A DNA stretch of 64,000 bases from Selaginella moellendorffii (Eukaryota > Streptophyta > Lycopodiopsida > Selaginellales > Selaginellaceae), in NCBI RefSeq assembly GCF_000143415.4, contig NW_003314308.1:819769-883768 (forward strand), given 5' to 3'. Shown here in pieces: positions 1-10,412 of the stretch. The notes beneath the pieces are model-generated. The model saw nothing but the letters and a program-made list of their open reading frames with translations, did not search any database and was not told the origin of the DNA. Both the position numbers and the translations under genes were made by a program. Numbering within the stretch: the first letter of the stretch is position 1; the number at the start of each line of letters is the position of its first letter.

Positions 1-234
1 GCTTTTGTCTCGAGGAAAACATAACATTCTCTAAATTCCTCTCCTTGATCTTTCTCAGGTATATATGAATCCACTTCCTCGGAAAAGCTACCATCCGAGA
101 TTGTATCAAGCACACCTCCAATGTGATCATAGCCAACGATTCTTTTCCATAGTTTCTTGTTAGCCACGTGGCATCTTGGTGGCAGCCACGTGGACGCCAA
201 GTGGCATCCCCCTTGTTCTTTTTGAGAGAATGGA
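1..234. other. Upstream region of the PPR gene, no gene seen
   Basis: No supported coding region. It should contain the promoter and leader of the PPR gene that starts at 235; I see no clear TATA box. Confidence 0.4.
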
Positions 235-2136
235 ATGGCGATGGTGGAATTGGAGTGGAGAAGTGGGATCTCTCAACGCAAACACAGCGATCGAGAATGG
301 GATCTTCGCGAGCAATGCGTGGAGCTCATGGGGAGCTGCCAATCGGCATCACAGGCATCAGAGATCCACGGCCGAATCCAGCGCCTCTACGGCAGCCGCG
401 ACGTTTTCATGCAAAACAAGCTCATCGAGATGTATGGCAAATGCGGCAGCCTGGAGAGCGCGCGCCAGATCTTCGACGCCATGCCCATGCACGATTCCTT
501 CTCCTGGACGCTCATGCTCTGCGCGTACTCCCACAACGGCAAGCTCCACGACGCCCAGATCGTGTTCGACGCCACGCCCAGCGATCTCCGCACGCTCGTC
601 GCCTGGACTGCCATGATCGATGCGCTTGCCAAGAAGGGGCATCTGGCTCCCAGCAAGGAGCTTTTCGATCGCATGCCGCAGAGGAATCTCGTGTCCTGGA
701 ACTCGATGCTGGATGGATACACGCACAGCGGCCTCGCCACCCAAGCCAAGCAGCTGTTTGATCAAATGCCCGAGAGAGATCTGCTCTCGTGGACTTCTCT
801 CCTTGTTGCATATGCCCAAAGCGGGCATATGGACTCGGCAAAACGGACTTTTGATTCCATGCCAGGCCGGGATATCGTCGCTTGGAACACGATGCTGGTC
901 TCGTTTTCACGCAAAAATCAGCTCCAGAAAGCGGTGTGGATCTTTGAGAAAATGCCGCAGTTTAATGTTGTGTCTTGGAACGCAATGGTTGCAGCATATG
1001 CCCGAAACGGGCATTTGGATCAAGCAAAACAAGTCATGGAAAAGATGCCTCAGCCCAACCTTGTGTCATGCAACACACTTCTTGCAGCGTTTTCGTCCAG
1101 CGGAAGGGTGACGGAGGCGAAAGAAGTGTTTAACAGCGTTCCGGAGCGAGACATGGCGTCTTGGTCCTCGATGCTTACGGCATATACGCACAATGGGCGC
1201 CTTGAGGAGGCAAAGTGTCTCTTTGATGAGATGCCGAGCCGGAGCTTGGTATCGTGGACGAGCATGATGCTCGTCTACGGTCAGAATGGCCACCTGGACT
1301 ACGCCAAATCAGTCTTTGACTCCATGCCCGAGCGCGATCTCGTCGCCTGGACGTCGATGCTTGCAGCGCTCGTTCACAATTCCCGATTCGATGACGCGCG
1401 GCTGCTCTTTGATTCCATGCCGCAGAAGGATCTCATCGCGTGGACGACGATGCTGCTGGGATACATCCAGGGTGGATTGATCTCCGAAGGAAAAGCGCTC
1501 TTTGACAGCATGCCAGAGAGAAATGCCACTGCTTGGAACTGTATGCTCGGAGTTTACGCTCAGAAGGGCCATCTCGCCAACGCCACCAAAATCTTCCAGG
1601 GAATCCCTGCTCAAGATCAAGGATTGATCTCCTGGAGTGCCATGCTCGCTGCTTACTGTCACCACGGCCATTTCGAGCAGGGCTTTGAAGCATTCCAGGC
1701 GATGAAAATGGTGGTGGAATCCCCAGACGAGGTGTGCTTTACTTTGCTCCTCGTCGCGTGTAGCTGCCAGGGAGAGGTTTACACGGGAAGGTGTGTTTTC
1801 ACGTCAATGAGCGTGGATTATGGAGTGGTGGCCGGGAAGCAGCACTATGCTTGCATGGTGGACTTGCTGGGACGTTCCGGGCATCTGAGAAGCGCCCGAG
1901 AGCTCATTGGCAGCATGCCGTTCGTGGAGGATGTTGTCGACTGGGTTTCCTTGCTGGGATGCTGCAAGAGATACAACGATTTGGAGCTGGGAAGTGTTGC
2001 TGCAAGGAGAATTCTCGAGCTCGACACTAAGTACGGTGCTACCTATGTGCTTCTAGCTAGCATCTTCGTGACAAACATGACTATGGGATTCAAAAGCAAT
2101 GAAAATATCAAAGATTGTATGATAAACATGGTGTGA
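235..2136 (+). CDS. Pentatricopeptide repeat (PPR) protein, S-repeat type
   Basis: Intronless 633-residue frame. From about residue 45 it is a run of roughly a dozen degenerate 31-residue PPR helix pairs with the recurring pattern xxxSWxxMLxxYxxxGxxxxAxxxFDxMPxRD, e.g. FDSMPERDLVAWTSML. This short (S-type) repeat is typical of plant organelle PPR proteins, which bind single-stranded RNA in plastids or mitochondria and act in editing, splicing or stability. The N-terminal 40 residues are not an obvious transit peptide. The C terminus enters an E-like region (LLGCCKRYNDLELG, then YVLLAS) and stops after a short unrelated tail, with no DYW deaminase domain. The start is the first ATG in frame. 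The family is certain; the RNA target is unknown. Confidence 0.93.
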   Translation: MAMVELEWRSGISQRKHSDREWDLREQCVELMGSCQSASQASEIHGRIQRLYGSRDVFMQNKLIEMYGKCGSLESARQIFDAMPMHDSFSWTLMLCAYSHNGKLHDAQIVFDATPSDLRTLVAWTAMIDALAKKGHLAPSKELFDRMPQRNLVSWNSMLDGYTHSGLATQAKQLFDQMPERDLLSWTSLLVAYAQSGHMDSAKRTFDSMPGRDIVAWNTMLVSFSRKNQLQKAVWIFEKMPQFNVVSWNAMVAAYARNGHLDQAKQVMEKMPQPNLVSCNTLLAAFSSSGRVTEAKEVFNSVPERDMASWSSMLTAYTHNGRLEEAKCLFDEMPSRSLVSWTSMMLVYGQNGHLDYAKSVFDSMPERDLVAWTSMLAALVHNSRFDDARLLFDSMPQKDLIAWTTMLLGYIQGGLISEGKALFDSMPERNATAWNCMLGVYAQKGHLANATKIFQGIPAQDQGLISWSAMLAAYCHHGHFEQGFEAFQAMKMVVESPDEVCFTLLLVACSCQGEVYTGRCVFTSMSVDYGVVAGKQHYACMVDLLGRSGHLRSARELIGSMPFVEDVVDWVSLLGCCKRYNDLELGSVAARRILELDTKYGATYVLLASIFVTNMTMGFKSNENIKDCMINMV

Positions 2137-2919
2137 TTGGCAGAATCACAAGAAATCACTGTCTACTAGTTTGCATCCATGTCAAAGGCCGCACGCTTTT
2201 GAAATTGGCGTTTGCCACCACCAGCTGTATGGCAATCCAAATGGGCTCGCAAACAGGCTTGTTGGAGAGCTAGTGCTTGAACTTGATGCTCCTGGTAGTC
2301 CGCCGACGTGAGGCTTGACTCCCATTGCCCAGTCGTGCATCTCATATGTATCTACAAGAAAACACTTTGTACCTCTCAGTGTTTGGATCCACGGCAATTT
2401 TTCCATTTGGGAACCTGGGAAGACTTGGAAGGAAAATCCAGATCCTTTATATAATTGCAGCAGCATGGGCATCTATAATGTACCCAAGAACAAGTCCACA
2501 ATGCGAGGATCCCAACTCGGTTCTCTTCAGTCAGGCTGATAGGAATGCCTTGAGCGTCCGAGCGGAGTGACCAGCTGAACTTGTATCCATAGCCCGCCAA
2601 CTTCTTTGGAGTGGGAGTTGAACTACATGCATAAACGTGTTGGACGGAGTCTTGGGTCAGAAAACACAGCCAACGCTCCCTGTTGTACCGCTTCTCTCCA
2701 CAGACTGCGGAAAACATCGTGGGCGTGTTCCATTGTTTGCATACATCTCTTCCTCGAATCAAAGTTTGGACAAGATCGTGCAAAGCACTTGTCTCCCGGG
2801 GGGGAGGCGGCTGCCGTGAGTTCAAAAAGTATAGCACAGGCAATTTTCCGGAGGAAGAGATACACAATAGTGAATTCAACATTGTTGACTTTTATTTGAT
2901 TTTATTTGATTGAAGGATT
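2137..2919. other. Intergenic, no supported gene
   Basis: Follows the PPR stop. Short open frames on both strands show no family pattern and overlap each other. I see no remnant of a DYW domain here. Confidence 0.4.
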
Positions 2920-3745
2920 CTACTTGGGTTCCCGCCATACTTCAGTTTGATAGTCAGTCTCCCAGATGACAATGTAGCCACCATCTGACAATGGCCAGCA
3001 GTAACCACACAATTTGGCTGATTTGGGCAGTACTTGTTCCAAGCAAACAGAACCCACTTTCCAGTGGAATCAACCATCAGTAGATTTCCATCCCTTGCCC
3101 ACACCACCTTGTTCACGTCTCAACGCAAATCATAGGGAACGAAGTTGCAATCTTGTTGCATAATTGCCCCGTACCTTCCATTAGGAGATACGAGCGTGCC
3201 ATGCCTGCCAATGTATGAGCCCAAGGCAGAGTCGGCTCCTCCGATCATGTTGGATTGAGAAGGCCAGCAGTTTTTCCAGCTGGGAGTTTTTCCAGCAGTG
3301 GTAATGTCGAAGAGAGTGCGGTTAAAGTCAAGAGAATGATCAAACACTGGCTCGTCTGGAAGGTCTTCTGTCAATTCAAGAGACGAAGAAGCCATGGTCC
3401 CTGACCTTCCATACCCAGATAAATAGTCAATGGCAAACATCTTCCAGACGCAGAGAATTCGGCCATAGCCTTTGCTCTCAATCTCCCGGGAGGCCACACT
3501 ATAGAGACCCAAGAATGCATTCACTAGTGCCTGGGAACTTATGAACTGGGAAGAATCTGGTGTGACATAGCACATTCCATCGTTCCCGTGCACGCTAAAC
3601 AGCCACAGCCTAACACTCACCTTGAAGTTGAAATTTGATGTAGCCATGAATGTTGATGAGTAAGCTTCTTCCATAAGTGTAATAGCTCTCCCTTGAAATT
3701 GACCGGATGAGCTTTAGAATGGCCTTCGGAGAATCACCATATCCG
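2920..3745 (-). pseudogene. Decayed GNA-lectin-domain gene, copy 1
   Basis: Closely similar to the intact minus-strand gene at 6397-7425: shared stretches include YGRILCVWK, FNRTLF, SNMIGGAD and the C-terminal GGYIVIWETDYQTE. Defects against that paralogue are a frameshift near 3660, an in-frame TGA near 3118, loss of about 16 codons (the second lectin sugar-site strand) just after it, and a further small deletion with frameshift near 2990. The signal-peptide region is missing; similarity starts near 3745. The first mannose-site motif is kept but altered (QQDCNFVPY). It was most likely a duplicate of the intact gene that has lost function. Confidence 0.85.
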
Positions 3746-5430
3746 TAATTTTTTATTTTTTTAACTTAAGCATTTTTATAAAACCAATGCCATACTCTTG
3801 TGTTATTGGTGGTAATTTGTAACTCTTTACTTCATGCCAACAATTATGCCACAATCTACCCACATCTGCCTTAACTGGCACTTGTTGGTGATTACATGTA
3901 GGTGCATCTTTTTTTTACACATCTGCATACAATTATATTTAAATTGCTTAAAAAACAATCTAAATGCCATGACATCTAGAATGCCATGCCAACATGTAAG
4001 TCTAATGCCATATCATCTTAGACAATATGATGTCACTGCAATATAGTAAAGTTTTTTTTGTCATTCTTGTCTTTTTCCACTTTGATTTGTGATCTCTTGA
4101 CTGTGAATTTTCTCTTTGTGCTTGTTAAGCCATGCCTCATTTCTCATGCAAAAGCACTCTTAGTCTTCTGCAAGAGTACTCACATTTCTCGTGCAATAGT
4201 GTTTGCACTTCCCACACAAGTGCACTCCCCCTTAGCAGCTTGGAGGTTTGGAGCATGGCACTATAGTCACGCCCTAATATAGGCTGAACAATGCTTCAAG
4301 CATTGCATATAGTGGGGTGAGAGTGAAAAATTGGAATATGTGACAATTGTGGCAAAGGCATTAGGCAATGGTGCAAAGCCTTTTTTGAAGTTGGCTTCAT
4401 ATTGGTTTTGTTGTGAGTAAGTGGATCATATGGAAGCTGCTTTAAAGCATTATCTTGGCATTGTATAATTTGTTACACTTGTATATCCATATAGTTGTTT
4501 TAGCAAATGTTGTCTAGACATTCTCTTTAGCTTTTAGCAATTATAAAGCTGGGTTTTGTAGTTTTCGTATCAAATCAAGATATTAATTTGATAAAATAAA
4601 AGATAAATTTAAAACAATTAAATATATTTTTCAATATGTTTAATACAGTTGTTAAAAGTAAGACTATTTTGGTTTGCTTTAAATTGATAATAAAAAACTT
4701 AAAGTTCTAAAATAATTAGAAACATGGAATATTAACATCCTTAAGCTTGTAAACATAACCCTAAATTCTTAAGCGAGGCTTAGCATCACCTTACAACTTA
4801 TTAATGAATATAAAAAGAATAACATCCATTGAACATTGGCATGATTGACAGAAACCTTTGGTTTTTTCTACAAAGAGGAAAACAGAAAGCTGAGTGTGTT
4901 TCTCAGAAGCTGGAATGAAAATGACTAGAGGTGTTTGGTTATCGTTTTTATTGGCTCTAGTTTTCTTACTATGAGTTCCCTATAGAAAATCATCAAAAAG
5001 AATTAAGAAAACTAAAGAAGGAACATCTCTATCTGTTAGAATATTGTGATGCGCATCGTAATAGTCTTGCTCACATCTCTCATCTCTTCTAGAATGAAAA
5101 TGGATTACACTATGCATGGACTGAGAAATGTCCTGCAAGAAGAAAGCAAATTAGTGTCAAACCATCACCTTAAAATCCACGCTTCACTGAGTCTCTAGAA
5201 GGACTAGTTCCTAGCATCAAAACAAAAGTCCTCATTACACACAGACAAGATGACTTTGACGGCTTCATCATACTAAAAGAAAACGTCGGAGACGACTTCA
5301 CAGGAAGCAAATCACGCGGACAGCAAGAGTAAAATATGAAATAGAAAGGAAAAGAACACCGTGTATAACCTGACTGGGAAAAATTGTGCACGATTCACGA
5401 TGAGGTCATCCAAAGGACCCCGCCTCCCCT
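3746..5430. other. AT-rich intergenic region
   Basis: No supported gene. Very AT-rich from about 3750 to 5000, with scattered ATGCCAT words near 3840-4010. The last few hundred bases should hold the germin-like gene promoter. Confidence 0.4.
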
Positions 5431-5438
5431 TCTCCGGC

Positions 5439-5447
5439 TATAAAATA
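5439..5447 (+). promoter_or_regulatory. TATA box of the germin-like gene
   Basis: TATAAAATA in a GC-richer setting, 49 bp upstream of the chosen ATG at 5496. Position and sequence fit a plant TATA element with a short leader, and place transcription start near 5470. This argues against using the upstream open frame from 5361. Confidence 0.75.
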
Positions 5448-5495
5448 CCTGCCCCTCTCTTCAGAGCTCCATCAGTTTCTTTCCAAGCTCGCAAT

Positions 5496-6161
5496 ATGGC
5501 TCATCTTCGTTTTGTTCTACCTTTCCTTCTAGCAATCAGCTCCATCCTGTTTGTGCATGCAGCCGATGAGGATATGCTGCAGGACTTTTGCGTTGCAGAT
5601 AATGGCTCCAAGGTCAAGGTGAACGGCGTTGTCTGCAAGGCGGCCGACGATGTGAAACCCGAGGACTTCAAGTCGAGCCTCCTGGCAACTCCCGGGAACA
5701 CCTACAACAAGCTCGGCTCCAACGTCACCCTGGCGAGTGTCAACAATTTCCCCGGTCTCAACACCTTTGGTGTTGCTTTTGCCCGCATCGACTACGCTCC
5801 CGGCGGCACCAATCCCCCCCACGTCCATCCCCGAGGAACCGAGCTGCTCTTCCTCCTGCGCGGGACCCTCTACGTCGGATTCGTCACCACCTTGCCAGAA
5901 AACAAGCTCTTCGCCCAAAAGCTCAATCCAGGGGATCTTTTCGTCTTCCCCCGGGGACTCATCCACTTCCAGCTCAATGTGGGACAGGAGCCTGCGGTTG
6001 CGCTCGCTGGCTTCAACAGCCAGAACCCTGGGGCGTCTCAGGTGGCCAGGGCGGTGTTTGATTCTAATCCTCCCATCAACGACGACGTGATCGCCAAGGC
6101 GTTCCAGATTGATGACCGTGCTCTCATCCAGAAGCTGAGAGAGCTCATCGGCATGACTTGA
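5496..6161 (+). CDS. Germin-like protein (apoplastic cupin)
   Basis: Single exon, 221 residues. Residues 1-24 are a typical secretory signal (hydrophobic FVLPFLLAISSILFV, then HAA). The paired germin cysteines follow (QDFCVAD and GVVCKA). Germin box 1 is GTNPPHVHPRGTEL, with two His and the Glu that bind manganese; box 2 is PGDLFVFPRGLIHFQ, with the third His. One N-glycosylation site (NVT) precedes box 1. Germin-like proteins form hexamers in the wall and may have superoxide dismutase or other activity; the substrate here is not known. The frame stays open upstream to 5361, but the TATA box lies inside that part, so the ATG at 5496 is preferred. Confidence 0.93.
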   Translation: MAHLRFVLPFLLAISSILFVHAADEDMLQDFCVADNGSKVKVNGVVCKAADDVKPEDFKSSLLATPGNTYNKLGSNVTLASVNNFPGLNTFGVAFARIDYAPGGTNPPHVHPRGTELLFLLRGTLYVGFVTTLPENKLFAQKLNPGDLFVFPRGLIHFQLNVGQEPAVALAGFNSQNPGASQVARAVFDSNPPINDDVIAKAFQIDDRALIQKLRELIGMT

Positions 6162-6396
6162 AAGTTTCTTTGCAAAGCGATAGTGGAATCTTTCGTAAGC
6201 ATAATATAAAAAACGCAATCTTTGGATTGTGAATTTCAGCACGGCACTTGTAAATTTTATTTGTTTGACCAAAGATCCTCCGTCCTCTTTGACTTTCATT
6301 AACATACAAGTTTTGCCACAATTTTCCTCACTAAACCACTTCTTTGAAGTTCTATCTATGAATTTATATCCGCCTCCTTTTATTTCTGCTAGGAAT

Positions 6397-7425
6397 TTAC
6401 TTGGGTTCCCGCCATAGCTCAGTCTGATAGTCAGACTCCCAAATGACAATGTAGCCACCATCTGTGACAGAGAGGCTGGCAGTAATCACACAATCTGGCT
6501 GATTTGGGCAATACCTATCAGAAGCAAACAGAACTCTCGTACCAGTAGAATCAACTAGTACTAGATTTCCATCCATTTGGAGATTGACGTAACAACCTTT
6601 GGCCTTCTCAAACGTGTCGCTTGCCCACACTACCTTATTCACGTCCCGATACGAATCATAGAGAACAAAGTTACAGTCTTGTTGCATGATCGCCTTGTAT
6701 CTTCCACTGGGAGATACAAGCGTGGCATAGTTGCCAATGTATGATCCTATTGCAGCATCGGCTCCTCCAATCATGTTGGATCGAAAAGGCCAGCAGTTCT
6801 CCCAGTCGGGATCCGTGGTAATTTCAAAGAGAGTGCGGTTAAAATCATGGGAATGGTCAAACACTACCTGATCTTTTTCATGGTCTTGCTCTGTGAATCT
6901 GAGAGACGAAGAAGCCAAACTCTCTGGCCTTCCATACCAAGATACATAGTCAATGGCAAAAATCTTCCACACGCAGAGAATTCGGCCATAGCCTCTGCTC
7001 TCAATCTCTCGTGAAGCCGTGCTATAGAAACCCAAGAACGCATTCACTAGGGCCTGGGAATCTATGACCTGTGAAGAATCTGGTGTGACATAGCACATTC
7101 CATCGTTCCCGCGTATGCTAAACAGCCACAGCCTTACACTCACCTTGAGATTTTCTGTAGCCATGAATGTGGACGTGAAACTTCTTCCATAGGTGTAATA
7201 CCTCTCCCTTGAGATTGATCGGATGGTCTTTAGAATCGCCCTCGAGATCACGCGAGCATCTCCAGAGTTTAACCTCCATGGGTGCTGTCTCGCTTGAAAC
7301 ACTGGATCTGCTTCAATAGGATTGTAGAAATCAATGTTGGCAAACAAGAAAACAATGAGGATAAGCCTAGCAATCATGTCCATGTTGGGAGACAAGAAAA
7401 CAATGAGGAAGAGCCTAGCGATCAT
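6397..7425 (-). CDS. Secreted protein with C-terminal GNA-type (bulb) lectin domain
   Basis: Single exon, 342 residues from the first ATG (7425-7423). Residues 1-40 hold two tandem copies of a hydrophobic signal segment (MIARLFLIVFL then MIARLILIVFL). Residues about 55-225 are a domain I do not recognise, shared with the copies at 2920-3745 and 25208-25939. From about residue 230 there is a GNA-like lectin domain: QQDCNFVLY is an intact QxDxNxVxY mannose-binding site and LQMDGNLVLV a degenerate second one. Expected to be secreted and possibly to bind mannose glycans. A TATA-like site lies 93 bp upstream, between this gene and the LCAT-like gene that ends at 7555. Family assignment is secure for the lectin part only. 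Confidence 0.85.
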   Translation of the reverse strand: MIARLFLIVFLSPNMDMIARLILIVFLFANIDFYNPIEADPVFQARQHPWRLNSGDARVISRAILKTIRSISRERYYTYGRSFTSTFMATENLKVSVRLWLFSIRGNDGMCYVTPDSSQVIDSQALVNAFLGFYSTASREIESRGYGRILCVWKIFAIDYVSWYGRPESLASSSLRFTEQDHEKDQVVFDHSHDFNRTLFEITTDPDWENCWPFRSNMIGGADAAIGSYIGNYATLVSPSGRYKAIMQQDCNFVLYDSYRDVNKVVWASDTFEKAKGCYVNLQMDGNLVLVDSTGTRVLFASDRYCPNQPDCVITASLSVTDGGYIVIWESDYQTELWREPK

Positions 7426-7434
7426 GTCCAAGAA
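7339..7434 (-). repeat. 48-bp tandem duplication of the signal-peptide segment
   Basis: Two adjacent 48-bp units (7339-7386 and 7387-7434) that share the core AAGAAAACAATGAGGA and CATGTCCA and differ at about nine positions. The length is 16 codons, so the frame is kept and the signal segment is doubled. Confidence 0.85.
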
Positions 7435-7517
7435 GGTGGACAAGGCTAGAAAGCTTTGTAGCGAATGAGTCTCTTATTGCCTAGCAAGTCAGTCTTTTGA
7501 CTGTCCAATCGAGCATT

Positions 7518-7525
7518 GATATATA
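7518..7525 (-). promoter_or_regulatory. TATA-like site of the lectin-domain gene
   Basis: Minus-strand TATATATC about 93 bp upstream of the ATG at 7425, in the 129-bp gap below the LCAT-like stop codon. Confidence 0.5.
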
Positions 7526-7554
7526 CAACAGCGATACATCATACACAGATGTGG

Positions 7555-9753
7555 CTATCCCCGACAGCCAATAGCTACGTTTGTCGCCTTGTCGGATGCC
7601 GCCGCCATCGCCTTGTCCAGGGCAAGCTTCCTTTCTCCAGCGTCTCCGCCCTCCACAACACCAAACGTAGACACCTCCACGAAGTCACCACCATCGTCTT
7701 CCACCGTAGCGTGAGCTTCAGCTCGAGCACCAATCTTTCCATTTGATCCCGAGATCACGGCAGCGATGAATTCTCCCTGGCGGTGTCCATGACTCTGGCC
7801 GCGCTGCTCGTCCTGGCGGTGCTTCGCGAAAGAAATCTCTACGTGACTGCGTTGGTACTCGTCGTACTCGGCCGGGGTTGGGATCACCACGTAGTCATTG
7901 ATGGGGTTGTAGAACGGGTCCGGTTCTCCGGCCTTCAGCCAATGCTTGACAACACGGAAGAGCCTCTCCTCGAGAAGAATCCCTCGGTGATCGCCTGGGA
8001 TTCCCACTCTTGCGACCGCGTCAAGTAAGTCCGCCTACGTTCGTCAAGGATTGTGAGCTGGCAAGCTAAGATGATTTGTTCCTATCACGAACCTTTGCGG
8101 ACTCCACAGGCACCGTTCCATCGCCATCCACACACGTGAAAGTTGCCTACGTCAAGCAAGCACGAAGTGAGACCAAGTCCACAATTTACTAGCACACACA
8201 CCTCAGTTTTCAAGATGTGGCTTAAATTTTCGATAGGACAGTCGGAGCTGCCATAGCTGCAACGAAAAATGAGAAAAACGTGAAAAAAGGGTGAAGAAAG
8301 TGTCAGGCTTAGTACGCAGTCCGGAAGTAGCTTACCAGACATCGAATGGTGTGTCTTGTGAAGTGCCATATATGTTGTAGAAAAGAACTCCCTTTGGAAG
8401 ACTTGCATTCTTCAGGAGCTCCCTGGTTTTGTTGGACCATTCGAGGATGTCGTAGTTGAAGGGGCAAGGTAGGACTTCACCGTTGAAATGGAGCGTATTG
8501 TCTTTCAAGGCGTCTGCCATCACTTCCACACAGCTATACGGCCTGTTAAATACCGCTTTCTCGACGGAACAAGAGCCATTCGAAGTCTCGCATTTACGCC
8601 AGACATGAAGTTCAGGCGGTCGCTTCCACTTGAAATCGGGAGGCGACATCAGCTCGTAAAGCGAGGGACACTCAATCAACTGCAGTCATTGTAATGAAAA
8701 AATCAGTCCTTGAAAGAAAAGAGCAGTAGAATGACATATACCAGCTGATGAGTGCTCCATTTAGCAACAAATAGTTCCTTCTGCCACCCCTTTAGAAACT
8801 CGACTCCGGTTAACAGACAGTCTGTGACAAAACCAGGTGCACCTACGGAGACGAAGCTAAGAATGCCAAGACAATAGTTTTTACCTTGCCAGGGAGCAGT
8901 GATCGCAATCCACGTATCGACATGTTTTTCGAAGAACTAGCAATACAAACTTGAGAGGACGAATTTAAAACAAAGCAATAAACACAAACCTCGTGATTGA
9001 GAGCAAGGAAGCACTTAACGAGCAGGCCACCCATGGAATGCGACACAATCTTCACCTTTTTACCTCCAGCGTGCTTGTACATCTTTTCAATCTTCTTTCT
9101 GAAAGCATCCATAATTTCCGGAAGCCTGCCAGAGCAAAAGTCACAAAGGGAAAGCGATTCAAAAGCTGATTTTGAGACCTGTTGCTTTGCCGAAAGTCAT
9201 AACCAAATCCAAACACTTGCTCGTAGCCCCAGCTCAACATCTTCTCAATCAAATCGTGGAAATAGTAGACGACATTCATTCTGATAATCTGGAGGAACAA
9301 AAAATGTCAAGACAAGAAAATGTCAAGAGATAGCATCCTACCACATCAGGATCCAAGATGTCGCAACTATAAATCCCGTGCTCATCTTGAGGCACTTCGA
9401 TACGAATTTTCTCATTCAGGGACACGGTCCTTCCTGTAAGTAGTGAAAAAATCAAACAGCTAGAAAGAGCTAGAAAGGGGCAAAGAGAAAAAACAAACAC
9501 ACCACAGTGCACACTCACCAGTCTTAGGGTCGAATTTGGAGTAGAGCTTCTCCCGGAATTCGGCATCGGCAGCGAAGAGCCGGACCCAAACACGCTCGGT
9601 GGTGCCATCCTCGTACACGGCATTGAGAATGGAGCCCCCAATTCCAGGCACCAGCAGCACCGGATTCAAATCCTTATCCACATACCGGCGCTGCCGCTCC
9701 CTGAGGATCCATCCCTCGACCTTGTGGATCAAATCCGCGATATTGACGAACAT
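7555..9753 (-). CDS. Lecithin:cholesterol acyltransferase-like phospholipase (LCAT4/PLA type), ten exons
   Basis: Exons in transcript order: 9753-9519, 9433-9342, 9288-9179, 9125-8990, 8936-8885, 8842-8742, 8679-8336, 8256-8202, 8146-8093, 8034-7555; all introns GT-AG and the frame is kept throughout, giving 552 residues. It resembles Arabidopsis LCAT-like 4, a cytosolic phospholipase, as I remember it. Landmarks: NPVLLVPGIGGSILNA near residue 43, the nucleophile elbow SHSMGG (Ser about 176), FGFGYDFRQSNR, IECPSLYELM, the Asp motif VDGDGTVP (about 382) and the His motif VGIPGDHRGI (about 409), which complete the catalytic triad. GEPDPFYNPINDYV follows, then a C-terminal tail with AEAHATVE. 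The first in-frame ATG at 9753 fits the family start. It diverges from the pectinesterase gene. It probably acts on phospholipid acyl chains. Confidence 0.95.
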
Positions 9754-9877
9754 CCTCGCAGCTAGAGGGAAGCGCCGATCATCGCCAATCAATCCCCTCC
9801 CCTTCCCTTAAGTTTACGTTAGGGCTTTTGACAAAAAGATCCCAGGAATATCCGTTATGCTGATTTCGGTGATTTTG

Positions 9878-9899
9878 CCCTAAAAACAGGTTTTTAGGG
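9878..9899. promoter_or_regulatory. Palindromic telo-box-like element upstream of the LCAT-like gene
   Basis: Ten-base arms CCCTAAAAAC and GTTTTTAGGG around two bases, about 125 bp upstream of the LCAT-like ATG, in the gap between two divergent genes. Telo-boxes (AAACCCTAA types) are known plant promoter or leader elements; the role here is inference. Confidence 0.35.
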
Positions 9900-10412
9900 T
9901 TCTTGAGGGAGATCAGGTAAATGCTTTCGGGTAGCGGCAGTGGCATAGGATTTTGTGCGCGGAAAAAGCAGTGAAAAGGAGTGATTGAACAAGCGCTATT
10001 TCTACACACGTTACGATTGTCAGAGTTGCCTTTGGAGGAGAAAAGGCGCGTCGAAATCAAGGCTGGCCGATGTAACACTCTATCTTGCGACAGTGTAGCA
10101 CGGAAGAAAAAAGCAAGGAAGCGGCAAAAGAGACGCAAGGGTGGAACATGGGAAGTGGGACTGGTTTGCGAGAAACTTACAAGGTTTTGGTGTAGCATCC
10201 CAATCTGTGCAATGGAGGTGGTGTCAGGTATGCTCGAAGGGATGTCAGGGAAATATGGTGGCTGTGGTCCCTGGTCGCTGGGATGGATTTTTGCGAGGAT
10301 AGGATTCGTAGAAGAATGTGGCAACGGAATTCGGTGGCATTTAAACTCGAGGCTTCTCAAGAACTCTGTCCGAGAACTCTCGAGCAGAGCATCAAAGCTT
10401 TGGAAGTTTGCC

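Noticed and set aside
3840-4020. ATGCCAT words as a further copy of the 22-bp palindrome family
   Set aside because: The words are not arranged as the fixed 22-bp palindrome and lie far outside the element.
9981-10412. N-terminal extension of the pectinesterase by 144 residues
   Set aside because: The upstream open stretch has no family similarity and the ATG at 10413 begins a clear signal peptide; it overlaps the divergent promoter region.
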